This document shows, in pieces, positions 1-6,905 of a stretch of 7,085 nt of DNA. The translations under genes were made by a program, and so were the position numbers. The DNA lies in NCBI GenBank assembly GCA_023433855.1, contig JAEYTV010000180.1, positions 1-7,085 on the forward strand, read 5' to 3'. Numbering within the stretch: the first letter of the stretch is position 1; the number at the start of each line of letters is the position of its first letter. This stretch comes from Pseudomonadota bacterium (lineage in GTDB: Bacteria > Pseudomonadota > Alphaproteobacteria > Rhizobiales > Rhizobiaceae). The notes under the pieces were generated by a model. It had not been told where the DNA came from. It saw nothing but the letters and a program-made list of their open reading frames with translations, and made no database searches.

Positions 1-497
1 ACGCCCGGCACGCCACCGAGAAGAATCCCGCGGCCCCCATTCGGTTTCTGGAGCGCGGTTGCACCTGCTTGGATTGCAAGCCGACCGGCCACTTCCGACA
101 TCGGTGCCAGCAGCGGCAGGCCTCCCCGATCGTCGGTCACCGTTTCATAGGCGACGGCCGTGACGCCAGAATTGAGCAATCCCTTCGTCTGTTCCGGATC
201 GGGTGCCAGGTGGAGGTAGGTGTAGAGGATCTGGCCCTCGCGCAGCTGGACCCATTCGGCCGGCTGCGGCTCCTTGACCTTGACGATCATGTCGCATTTT
301 TCGAAAATGTCTTTTGCCGTCGCAGCGATCTTCGCGCCGGCGGCCATGTAGGCTGAATCATCCGCCCCAATGGCGGCGCCCGCCTTGGTCTCGATCAGGA
401 CCTCATGGCCATGGGCCACGTATTCCCGCACCGCCGCGGGCGTCAGGCCCACCCGGTATTCATGGTTTTTGATTTCCTTCGGGCACCCGACACGCAT
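1..497 (-). CDS. ald: Alanine dehydrogenase, N-terminal part (cut by window edge)
   Basis: NAD-dependent L-alanine dehydrogenase, which interconverts L-alanine with pyruvate and ammonium in the cytoplasm. Only the first 165 residues are inside the window; the family is about 370 residues long. The protein begins [20 protein letters not shown], the characteristic family N-terminus. The known pyruvate-binding and catalytic positions are all present at their canonical numbers: Arg15, Lys75 (in VKVKEPQP) and His96 (in [11 protein letters not shown]). The stretch after residue 120 ([25 protein letters not shown]) also matches the family. The start at 497 is supported by AGAGGA (plus-strand 505-510), 7 nt upstream. 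The gene is divergent from an Lrp-type regulator. In Rhizobium leguminosarum that arrangement is known as aldA-aldR, where the enzyme contributes to alanine metabolism and to alanine synthesis in bacteroids. The NAD-binding Rossmann part lies outside the window, so its integrity cannot be judged. Confidence 0.96.
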   Translation of the reverse strand, partial: MRVGCPKEIKNHEYRVGLTPAAVREYVAHGHEVLIETKAGAAIGADDSAYMAAGAKIAATAKDIFEKCDMIVKVKEPQPAEWVQLREGQILYTYLHLAPDPEQTKGLLNSGVTAVAYETVTDDRGGLPLLAPMSEVAGRLAIQAGATALQKPNGGRGILLGGVPG

Positions 498-652
498 GCA
501 GCGTTCCTCTCACTTTGCGGTATTCACCGGTTGACGTTCCCAGAGACGAGGAAAACAGAGAACCCGCGCAATGTCCTTGCAAAGGCGATTGCCAAGGTCA
601 CGCCTTTGGGGGATTGTTGCGCGTATCTGCCAGGAAATCGAAGAATACTTGC
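498..652. promoter_or_regulatory. Divergent ald/aldR control region with nested inverted repeats
   Basis: This 155-bp spacer must hold the promoters of both divergent genes. Two inverted repeats are nested in it. The first is CCTTG-N13-CAAGG (575-597), whose interior also pairs AA with TT. The second is a wider pair, CGCGCAA (565-571) and TTGCGCG (617-623), with arm centres about 52 bp apart, close to five helical turns. Lrp/AsnC proteins act as dimers to octamers and commonly bind several phased sites near an adjacent target gene, so these are reasonable AldR operator candidates. I could not pick convincing -35/-10 pairs for either gene. TTGACG at 531-536 is a possible plus-strand -35 box but lacks a good -10 partner. 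Binding by AldR is inferred, not shown. Confidence 0.5.
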
Positions 653-1114
653 ATGAACAGCTTCGACGCCATCGATCGTGCGATCATGAAGAACCTGCAG
701 GAGGAGGGCAGGATCTCCAACGCCGAACTCGCCCAACGGGTGGGACTATCGCCGTCTGCCTGCTCCCGTCGGATCGATATCCTGGAAAAGTCCGGAGCCA
801 TCAGCGGTTACCACGCGCGTCTTTCGCACAAGGCGTTCGATTACAAGATGATGGTCATTGTCCATATCTCGCTGTCCGGCCAGTTCGCCAAGACGTTGGG
901 CGAGTTCGAGGCTGCGGTCAAACTCTGTCCCAACGTGCTCGTCTGCTATCTGATGTCCGGCGAATACGACTACATTCTCCGGGTGGCCGCAAAAGACCTC
1001 GAAGACTATCAACGCATCCACAGGGACTGGCTGTCTGCGCTCCCGCACGTCGTCAAGATCAACTCCAGTTTCGCGCTCCGTGAGATCATCGATCGGCCGA
1101 ATGTGGGTCTTTGA
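653..1114 (+). CDS. aldR: Lrp/AsnC-family transcriptional regulator, AldR-like
   Basis: Amino-acid-responsive DNA-binding regulator of 153 residues, the usual Lrp length. Residues 5-55 form the N-terminal helix-turn-helix domain: the helix DAIDRAIMKNLQEEGRISNA, then ELAQRVGLSPSACSRRIDILEKSGAISGY, a close match to the Lrp signature. Residues 64-150 form the RAM effector/oligomerisation domain, with the canonical GEYDY at 103-107 and the closing strand around LPHVVKINSSFALREI. I chose the ATG at 653 because the family N-terminus starts there; an in-frame ATG at 515 adds 46 residues that match nothing. The ribosome site is weak (GAAG at 640-643). Position directly divergent from ald points to alanine as the effector and ald as the target, as for rhizobial AldR. 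Lrp-type regulators of alanine dehydrogenase are usually activators responding to alanine. The specific target is inferred from position. Confidence 0.93.
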   Translation: MNSFDAIDRAIMKNLQEEGRISNAELAQRVGLSPSACSRRIDILEKSGAISGYHARLSHKAFDYKMMVIVHISLSGQFAKTLGEFEAAVKLCPNVLVCYLMSGEYDYILRVAAKDLEDYQRIHRDWLSALPHVVKINSSFALREIIDRPNVGL

Positions 1115-1139
1115 CGACATAGCTTTGTTTTTAGGTATC
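1111..1139 (+). promoter_or_regulatory. Weak candidate promoter for the PilZ gene
   Basis: TTGACG (1111-1116) overlaps the aldR stop codon and is a good -35 box. At a 17-bp spacing the -10 would be GGTATC (1134-1139), which is poor, so this is a tentative call. It would place transcription start about 55 nt before the PilZ start codon. Read-through from aldR is the alternative. Confidence 0.25.
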
Positions 1140-1202
1140 GCGATAAGCGGGCCTCAATCTCTCAGCGGTATGACTCCGGAAAGAGAGCGACTGGAGGCAG
1201 GT

Positions 1203-1541
1203 ATGCTGAGCAAGGCTGCAGGATTGAAGGCGCGACGAGGAGAACGCCAGAAGACGCGGATCTTCGGCACGGTGTCCTACGTCAACGAGCGGGCTGTCGG
1301 ACGGGTTGTCGACCTTTCAGAGAGCGGCATGGCACTGGATCTCAGCGGCCCCTTCCATGCTGCGAATGGAAGCAAGGTCTCCGTTGCAAGCGAGGAGTTC
1401 GGCGTGCTGGAAGGTACCGTCCGCTGGCGCAGAGCCGGTCGGCTGGGGGTCATGTTCGAACCCAACTCCAAGGCTTCGGCGCAGGTGGCCTCGTATTTCC
1501 GGTTTTTCCATCGGCATCTGAAGACAACGCCTGCGCGCTAG
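1203..1541 (+). CDS. Single-domain PilZ protein, probable c-di-GMP receptor
   Basis: Small cytoplasmic protein of 112 residues, essentially one PilZ domain. PilZ domains bind cyclic-di-GMP through an N-terminal RxxxR and a downstream D/NxSxxG. Both are visible. DLSESG lies at residues 37-42. Arginines at 11, 15 and 19 give two overlapping RxxxR possibilities (11/15 and 15/19), each at a plausible distance from DxSxxG. The rest (GTVRWRRAGRLGVMFEP, about residues 75-91) matches the closing strands of the PilZ barrel, including the common R-x-G-V-x-F ending. The ATG at 1203 is preceded by GGAGG (1193-1197) at 5 nt. Upstream in-frame ATGs at 1080 and 1170 lack a ribosome site, and the first overlaps aldR. 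Stand-alone PilZ proteins typically relay c-di-GMP to motility, exopolysaccharide or cell-cycle machinery. Nothing nearby reveals which output applies here. Confidence 0.88.
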   Translation: MLSKAAGLKARRGERQKTRIFGTVSYVNERAVGRVVDLSESGMALDLSGPFHAANGSKVSVASEEFGVLEGTVRWRRAGRLGVMFEPNSKASAQVASYFRFFHRHLKTTPAR

Positions 1542-1629
1542 AGACTTGTCTCGATCTCGGCACCCGGCGGAGAGCGTCTGTTCTGCAACGCGATAGACGA
1601 CACCCTGCTATTTTTACTGATGCAAGGCT

Positions 1630-1640
1630 GTGAAATTCAC
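1630..1640. promoter_or_regulatory. GTGAA-A-TTCAC palindrome upstream of cpdB
   Basis: A perfect 11-bp inverted repeat with five-base arms, 39 bp before the cpdB start codon, in the 138-bp gap after the PilZ gene. It could be an operator half-overlapping the promoter or 5' leader. A possible -10 element, TATTTT (1609-1614), lies just upstream but has no clear -35 partner. No rhizobial Pho box (CTGTCAT tandem repeats at 11-bp spacing) is visible. Short perfect palindromes of this size also arise by chance. Confidence 0.3.
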
Positions 1641-1679
1641 CCTAGTCTGTGGTTGGCAAACGACCAGAGGGAGATGTCA

Positions 1680-3668
<1,989 letters not shown>

Positions 3669-3721
3669 CGCGGCCACCATCGACCTGACGGGTTTCTTCT
3701 TGGCTGCTGCCATGGCCCGGT

Positions 3722-3749
3722 TTGGCGGGCGGTTTCAACGGCCCGCCAA
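3722..3749 (+). terminator. Hairpin after cpdB, possible transcription terminator
   Basis: A perfect 9-bp stem (TTGGCGGGC, 3722-3730; GCCCGCCAA, 3741-3749) with a 10-nt loop, starting 53 nt after the cpdB stop. It has no T-tract on either side, so it may act as a Rho-dependent pause or 3'-end stabiliser rather than a classical intrinsic terminator. It sits in the gap between convergent genes, where a terminator is expected. Confidence 0.5.
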
Positions 3750-3759
3750 TACTTGAACA

Positions 3760-3782
3760 GGCGAGCCGCCACGGCGAGCCGC
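3760..3782. repeat. Short tandem repeat in the convergent gap
   Basis: GGCGAGCCGC occurs at 3760-3769 and again at 3773-3782, a 13-bp period with three bases (CAC) between copies. It follows the cpdB hairpin and overlaps no real gene. Too short to assign a role; it may be a simple slippage product. Confidence 0.45.
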
Positions 3783-3853
3783 AGTGAGAGCATTGGCCGA
3801 CTCTGAACGAGATCACGCCCCCCGGCGACCACGGCAATGCTGCCCCAGGCGGC

Positions 3854-3875
3854 TGGCTGCGTCAGCATGCAGCCA
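3854..3875 (-). terminator. Hairpin after the DUF2087 gene, possible terminator
   Basis: TGGCTGC (3854-3860) and GCAGCCA (3869-3875) form a 7-bp stem with an 8-nt loop, 35 nt beyond the stop codon of the minus-strand DUF2087 gene. As with the cpdB hairpin there is no T-tract. It is placed where a 3' end for that gene is expected. The remainder of the 242-bp gap (3669-3910) shows no gene I can support. Confidence 0.35.
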
Positions 3876-3910
3876 TGTCCGGCTCTGCCGATGCTACCAG
3901 TGTACCAGGA

Positions 3911-4471
3911 TCACGCGACCTTTGGCCTCGCCTCACTGAGGCGCTGCAGAAGGAACGCCAGTTCCGGCGGAGGCTTGCGTTCGCTACGCCGATAATCGCT
4001 GCCGTCGCGCTTCCGCTCAACAAGCCCGAGATCGAAGAGGTCCCTCCGCAACAGGGCCGCGTCGCCAAAAAGATGCAACGTATTCAGGAAGTCGCTGATC
4101 TCTCGTTCGGTAAAGGTGCGTCCGGCCGGTATCTTCGACCAGAGGAACCATAGGCAGAGTTCCTGTTGCGAGCGCTTTCCCGGCCAGCGGACCAGGCGGG
4201 CAGTTCCATCGAACGCGCGCATCGTCTTCAGCACCCGGGCCTCGTCGATCACGGGTTCCGGTTCTGCGGCGACAGTCCACTCCTGAAGCACCTCGGCTGA
4301 GCTGGACACGGAACGGAAATGCTGGAAATTGCGGTAGCCCGCCGCGCGCGCGAGGAGGTTGAGGGTTTCCACGTGACTTGGGATGCGGCGGAGGTCGTGA
4401 AGTTGTTCCCGGACGGATCTGGCGAAAGCCGAAAGATCGGCAATCGCCATCGGAAAGATGGCTCTCGGCAT
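3911..4471 (-). CDS. DUF2087 domain protein with N-terminal helical domain; putative regulator
   Basis: A 186-residue soluble protein with no signal peptide or membrane segment. Residues about 88-162 match DUF2087: FDGTARLVRWPGKR, a helical WFLWSKIPAGRTFTEREIS segment, then FGDAALLRRDLFDLGLVERKRDGSDYRR. That last part reads like a winged-helix core, and family members are often annotated as transcription factors or occur fused to ArsR-type domains. Residues 10-55 form a separate helical module (SVREQL, then SHVETLNLLARAAGYRNFQHFR). It resembles the small helical domains called glyoxalase-related in accessory proteins; I hold that label loosely. The linker (58-80) is rich in Ser, Ala, Glu and Pro. 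The start at 4471 is supported by GAGG (plus-strand 4479-4482) at 7 nt; the in-frame ATG at 4450 has no site. Its own promoter lies about 140 nt upstream, so it is probably transcribed independently of the LysR gene. Biological role unknown. Confidence 0.82.
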   Translation of the reverse strand: MPRAIFPMAIADLSAFARSVREQLHDLRRIPSHVETLNLLARAAGYRNFQHFRSVSSSAEVLQEWTVAAEPEPVIDEARVLKTMRAFDGTARLVRWPGKRSQQELCLWFLWSKIPAGRTFTEREISDFLNTLHLFGDAALLRRDLFDLGLVERKRDGSDYRRSERKPPPELAFLLQRLSEARPKVA

Positions 4472-4474
4472 GGC

Positions 4475-4552
4475 TTATCCTCGAATGTGCCGCTCTTTCA
4501 GCGTCGCTGGTCGCCGGCTTGTCGACTTCGGCACAGGATAAGTGCTGGTCAT
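4475..4552 (-). CDS. Possible 25-codon leader ORF before the DUF2087 gene
   Basis: In the predicted leader of the DUF2087 transcript, an ATG opens a 25-residue ORF (starts MTSTYPVPKSTSRR). Its TAA stop lies only 3 nt before the DUF2087 start codon and right after that gene's GAGG site. This geometry would suit translational coupling. Against it, there is no recognisable ribosome site before the small ORF, the peptide matches nothing I know, and its codon use is unremarkable. Treat it as a candidate only. Confidence 0.2.
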   Translation of the reverse strand: MTSTYPVPKSTSRRPATLKERHIRG

Positions 4553-4572
4553 CTGGTGTGGCAGGTTTAGCT

Positions 4573-4584
4573 TCCCTTTCGGGA
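4573..4584 (-). other. GNRA-loop hairpin in the DUF2087 leader
   Basis: On the minus strand TCCC-GAAA-GGGA forms a 4-bp stem capped by a GAAA tetraloop, inside the approximately 140-nt predicted leader. GNRA loops are unusually stable in RNA, but the stem is short and no larger riboswitch-like architecture is evident around it. Confidence 0.3.
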
Positions 4585-4619
4585 CGGCGACGCCTCGGTG
4601 AACTGCAGACCGTGGCGCG

Positions 4620-4647
4620 TTTATAGCAGAAGCCGATTTCGCGTCAA
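4620..4647 (-). promoter_or_regulatory. Sigma70-like promoter for the DUF2087 gene
   Basis: On the minus strand, TTGACG (plus-strand 4642-4647) and TATAAA (4620-4625) are separated by 16 bp. Each matches the sigma70 consensus at five of six positions, the best promoter in the window. Transcription would start near 4613, leaving a leader of about 140 nt before the DUF2087 start codon. It lies between the LysR stop codon and the DUF2087 gene, so it separates the two genes transcriptionally. Confidence 0.7.
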
Positions 4648-4655
4648 CATGACGC
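4641..4655. promoter_or_regulatory. Palindrome over the -35 box of the DUF2087 promoter
   Basis: GCGTCA (4641-4646), three bases, then TGACGC (4650-4655): perfect six-base arms. The minus-strand -35 box TTGACG (4642-4647) lies inside it. It also begins 16 bp beyond the LysR stop codon, so it could be a short hairpin ending that transcript, but a 3-nt loop and no T-tract make an operator the better reading. A repressor bound here would block the promoter. The DUF2087 protein itself is one possible binder. Confidence 0.45.
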
Positions 4656-4670
4656 AGATGGCCATTTGGA

Positions 4671-5648
4671 TCATTCCGCTGCCGCCGGAAGCTGATCGGG
4701 AACGACGATACCCAGCATCTCCTGGAATTTCCCGTGGCTCGGACAGGTCGAGAGCCTTTTATGGAAGGCGTTGATCAGCCACTGGCCTGCGGGACCGGGC
4801 GGATTCGACGTCCTGCGGATCGCGTAAAGCGGGTACTCGCCCTGCTCGTAAGCGTCCAGTTTCAGCGCAACCAGCCGTCCTCCCACGATGTCCCGGCCGG
4901 CGACCGCTGCCGGGAGCCCACCCCAACCCAGCCCGCCCCTGATCAGTTGATGTTTGGTGGCGATATCGCTTACGCGCCAGGTCTTGTACGAAAGGACATT
5001 GAAGTCCCGCCCCTTGGTCAGGCCAGAGGCGTCCGGCACCACCAGTTGCACCTCCTCCCGAACGTCAGCGAGCGTGAGCGGCCGATCCAGTAGAGCGAGC
5101 GGATGATCGGGCGCGGCCACCGGAACCATGAACGAATAACCGATCTTCTCCATCACTAGGGAATCGTCCTGGCGCACCGGGGCTCCGCCGATGGCGATGT
5201 CTGCCTTTCCGGCGGCAACCATCTCTATCAGCATCCCGAGTTCGCCGACATTGAGATCGAGAGCGACGCTCGGAAACCGTTCCCGGAACTCCCGTAGCTC
5301 TGCCACGACCGCATCCGACGGCACCATCACGCTCAGCGCCAATGACAATTCGGCCTCGAGTCCCTGCCTGATGCTTTTGGCACGAGCGCGCATGACCTGC
5401 AGATCTCCGACGATCCGCCTGGCATCGGTCAGGAGAGCGCGCCCCGCGTCAGTCAATCTGGGCTGGCGAGCGCCGCTTCGCTCGAAGAGCGCCACCTCGA
5501 GCTGGTTTTCGAGATTTCCGATCGTGTAGCTGACGACCGACTGCGCCCGGTTCAGCATTCGAGAGGCTGCCGAAAAGCTTCCGGTTTCCGCAACTGTGAG
5601 GAATACCTGCAACTGGTCCAGCGTCGGGTTGGCTTCCATGATCCCCAT
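4671..5648 (-). CDS. LysR-family transcriptional regulator
   Basis: DNA-binding regulator of 325 residues, slightly longer than the usual 300 or so. Residues 10-72 are the LysR winged helix-turn-helix: LDQLQVFLTVAETGSFSAAS, then RAQSVVSYTIGNLENQLEVALFER and RLTDAGRALL, all near consensus. A linker helix (about 73-95) leads into the periplasmic-binding-protein-like effector domain (about 98-305), which contains VPSDAVVAELREFRERFPSVALDLNVG and GKADIAIGG. The start at 5648 has GAGAA at 5 nt; an alternative ATG at 5639, three codons in, is also possible. It is divergent from the azoreductase-like gene, the classic LysR arrangement, and four TCGATA half-sites lie over its own promoter. The likely target is therefore azoR, with self-repression. 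The inducer is unknown; quinones or azo/nitro aromatics are a guess based on the target's chemistry. Confidence 0.93.
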   Translation of the reverse strand: MGIMEANPTLDQLQVFLTVAETGSFSAASRMLNRAQSVVSYTIGNLENQLEVALFERSGARQPRLTDAGRALLTDARRIVGDLQVMRARAKSIRQGLEAELSLALSVMVPSDAVVAELREFRERFPSVALDLNVGELGMLIEMVAAGKADIAIGGAPVRQDDSLVMEKIGYSFMVPVAAPDHPLALLDRPLTLADVREEVQLVVPDASGLTKGRDFNVLSYKTWRVSDIATKHQLIRGGLGWGGLPAAVAGRDIVGGRLVALKLDAYEQGEYPLYAIRRTSNPPGPAGQWLINAFHKRLSTCPSHGKFQEMLGIVVPDQLPAAAE

Positions 5649-5656
5649 CTAAATTC

Positions 5657-5693
5657 TCGATAGATCGCTTCGATATTATCGCGGTTTTATCGA
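5657..5693. promoter_or_regulatory. Array of four TCGATA-type half-sites, candidate LysR operator
   Basis: Two copies of TCGATA (5657-5662 and 5670-5675) face two inverted copies, TATCG (5677-5681, last base changed) and TATCGA (5688-5693). The inner pair makes the perfect 11-bp palindrome CGATA-T-TATCG (5671-5681), and 5670-5693 is a TCGATA-N12-TATCGA inverted repeat. LysR proteins are typically tetramers that contact two adjacent dyads, and ordered multiple half-sites in a divergent spacer fit that. The array overlaps the predicted lysR -10 and start site, as expected for autorepression, and lies 84 bp from the azoR start codon. The binding protein is inferred. Confidence 0.6.
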
Positions 5694-5703
5694 TGAGCGT
5701 CCA
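5675..5703 (-). promoter_or_regulatory. Predicted promoter of the LysR gene
   Basis: On the minus strand, TGGACG (plus-strand 5698-5703, four of six to consensus) and GATAAT (5675-5680, five of six) are 17 bp apart. Transcription would start near 5668, giving a leader of about 20 nt. The -10 box lies inside the TCGATA half-site array. Confidence 0.55.
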
Positions 5704-5735
5704 CACCTATCTGTAGCTCGACGAGCGGCTTAGAC

Positions 5736-5747
5736 CGTTCCCGAACG
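5736..5747. promoter_or_regulatory. CGTTC-CC-GAACG inverted repeat upstream of azoR
   Basis: A perfect five-base-arm inverted repeat 30 bp before the azoR start codon, in the position of a promoter or early leader. A smaller palindrome, CTCG-A-CGAG, lies at 5717-5725. Either may be an extra regulator site for azoR. I could not identify a good -35/-10 pair for azoR, consistent with an activator-dependent promoter but not proof of one. Confidence 0.3.
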
Positions 5748-5777
5748 CACAGAATCTCGCGATCAAGGAAAGAACCG

Positions 5778-6395
5778 ATGTCTTCCATTCTTCTTGTCAC
5801 CTCAAGCCCGCGCGGCGATGAATCCTTGTCAAGCAGGGTCGCTCACGATCTTGCAAACGAGTTGAGCGCGCGCGACAACGGCACCTCGATCGTCCACCGT
5901 GACCTCGGCGCAAACCCGATCCCGCACCTTGACAGCGTGACGACATCCGCTATCCGCAAAGCTCCCCAGGACCGCACACCGGAAGAGGCCGCGGCCGCCG
6001 AATACTCGGACAAGCTCGTCGCCGAGTTGCTCGCCGCCGACGCGGTGGTAATCGCCACCGGCCTGATCAACTTCAACATCTACTCTACCCTGAAGAGCTG
6101 GATCGACAACATTGCGCGCGCCGGCCAGACCTTCCGGTACACGGAAAATGGTCCCGTCGGTCTGGTTGCCGGCAAGAAGGTCTATGTGGTGCTCGCTTCG
6201 GGCGGGGTCTACTCCGAAGGTCCGGCGCATGGCCTCAATCATGCCGTGCCCTACCTCACGACGATCCTGGCCTTCATGGGCATGAAGGATGTGGAAGTGA
6301 TCTATGTCGAAGGCCTCGCCTTCGGGCCCGAGGCAGCCGACAAGGCAATCGCCGCCGCTCAGCGGCGCAACCGGCAGCTCGCCCTCGCCGCCTAG
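5778..6395 (+). CDS. azoR: FMN-dependent NADH-azoreductase-like flavoprotein
   Basis: Cytoplasmic flavodoxin-fold oxidoreductase of 205 residues, the usual length for AzoR/AcpD. The family reduces quinones and azo compounds with NAD(P)H through bound FMN, and is often linked to electrophile or thiol stress. The FMN-phosphate loop SSPRGDESLSSR lies at residues 9-20. The segment STLKSWIDNIARAGQTFRYTENGPVGL (103-129) is the strongest family signature, followed by VYVVLASGGVYSEGP (135-149), another FMN-contact region. The loop normally reading PMYNF is GLINF here (95-99); Asn and Phe are kept but Pro-Met-Tyr are changed, which may alter the flavin pocket. The ATG has AAGGA (5765-5769) at 8 nt. 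Divergent from the LysR gene, its probable regulator. Substrate cannot be deduced; quinone reduction is the more likely physiological role than azo-dye cleavage. Confidence 0.9.
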   Translation: MSSILLVTSSPRGDESLSSRVAHDLANELSARDNGTSIVHRDLGANPIPHLDSVTTSAIRKAPQDRTPEEAAAAEYSDKLVAELLAADAVVIATGLINFNIYSTLKSWIDNIARAGQTFRYTENGPVGLVAGKKVYVVLASGGVYSEGPAHGLNHAVPYLTTILAFMGMKDVEVIYVEGLAFGPEAADKAIAAAQRRNRQLALAA

Positions 6396-6408
6396 CTCTG
6401 TTGGAGCC

Positions 6409-6426
6409 CGGGCCTTTCCCTGCCCG
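6409..6426 (+). terminator. Weak hairpin after azoR
   Basis: CGGGC (6409-6413) and GCCCG (6422-6426) give a 5-bp stem with an 8-nt loop, 13 nt after the azoR stop. No T-tract follows. A weak candidate only. The rest of the 181-bp gap between azoR and the convergent HlyU gene (6396-6576) holds nothing else I can support. Confidence 0.25.
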
Positions 6427-6576
6427 ACGAGGCAAGCCTGCCATGGCGGCCGTGGACATCGTCCCGGCCGTCATTCCTTATGTAAAGGCATCTCCCCAGC
6501 GCTTCGCCGGTGACCCGGAGGCATTGCCGCAGCGGGCGATTGCGAGGCGGCAGCGACGACCGACGCACAGCCCGTC

Positions 6577-6900
6577 TCAGGCCGAGCGCGACCTTTCCCC
6601 GTCCGCAAACAGCGAGTGACCGTTCTGGTCGATGATCTGCTGCGCTTTTCTGACGGTATATTCGACCGCGTCGTCCATGGAGGTAAACACGTCTGCACGA
6701 ACGAAGGTTCGTTCGTGGCGCTCGCCACCCACATCCTTCTCGATGCGACCGGCCAGGCGGAACTGCGCGCCCTCCCGGATCGGAGCCGCATAGATGAGAC
6801 ATCCGCCGTACTCCACGGGTTCGGCACTCTTGCCGGCCGGTTCGGGGGACTTCCCACTGCCTGAGAAGATGGACAGGATATTGGACAAAAACGAAGCCAT
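6577..6900 (-). CDS. HlyU-family protein, putative transcriptional regulator
   Basis: Small protein of 107 residues matching the HlyU family found widely in alphaproteobacteria. The N-terminal 28 residues (MASFLSNILSIFSGSG, then a Pro/Ser/Lys/Glu linker) are variable in the family. The conserved core is VEYGGCLIYAAPIREGAQFRLAGRI (29-53), ERTFVRADVF (63-72) and the helix DDAVEYTVRKAQQIIDQNG (76-94). Family members are named after Vibrio HlyU, a haemolysin activator, but these short alphaproteobacterial versions are not the ArsR-type HlyU and their DNA binding and targets are largely uncharacterised. The start codon at 6900 lacks a clear ribosome site; a perfect palindrome, GTGCT-T-AGCAC, occupies that position instead. 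It converges on azoR. The codons for residues 62-68 form an inverted repeat with 10-base arms. Confidence 0.85.
   Translation of the reverse strand: MASFLSNILSIFSGSGKSPEPAGKSAEPVEYGGCLIYAAPIREGAQFRLAGRIEKDVGGERHERTFVRADVFTSMDDAVEYTVRKAQQIIDQNGHSLFADGERSRSA
6696..6717. repeat. 22-bp inverted repeat inside the HlyU coding sequence
   Basis: CACGAACGAA (6696-6705), GG, then TTCGTTCGTG (6708-6717). The two 10-base arms are exact reverse complements with only two bases between them. It encodes His62 to Arg68 of the HlyU protein. As RNA it would fold into a 9-bp stem with a 4-nt loop; as DNA it looks like an operator for a dimeric regulator. Confidence 0.8.
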
Positions 6901-6905
6901 GGCGG

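Noticed and set aside
515..652. Upstream in-frame ATG extending aldR by 46 residues
   Set aside because: The extension is unlike any Lrp N-terminus and would run through most of the ald/aldR control region; the family start is at 653.
1080..1202. Longer PilZ start overlapping aldR
   Set aside because: No ribosome site at 1080 or 1170, while 1203 has GGAGG at good spacing and gives a normal PilZ N-terminus.
1542..1679. Pho box upstream of cpdB
   Set aside because: CTGTG occurs twice (from 1628 and 1646) but 18 bp apart and poorly matched; rhizobial Pho boxes are CTGTCAT repeats at 11 bp.
3875..4153. 92-codon plus-strand ORF with basic composition
   Set aside because: It lies antisense to the DUF2087 gene in a shadow frame and has no recognisable domain or ribosome site.
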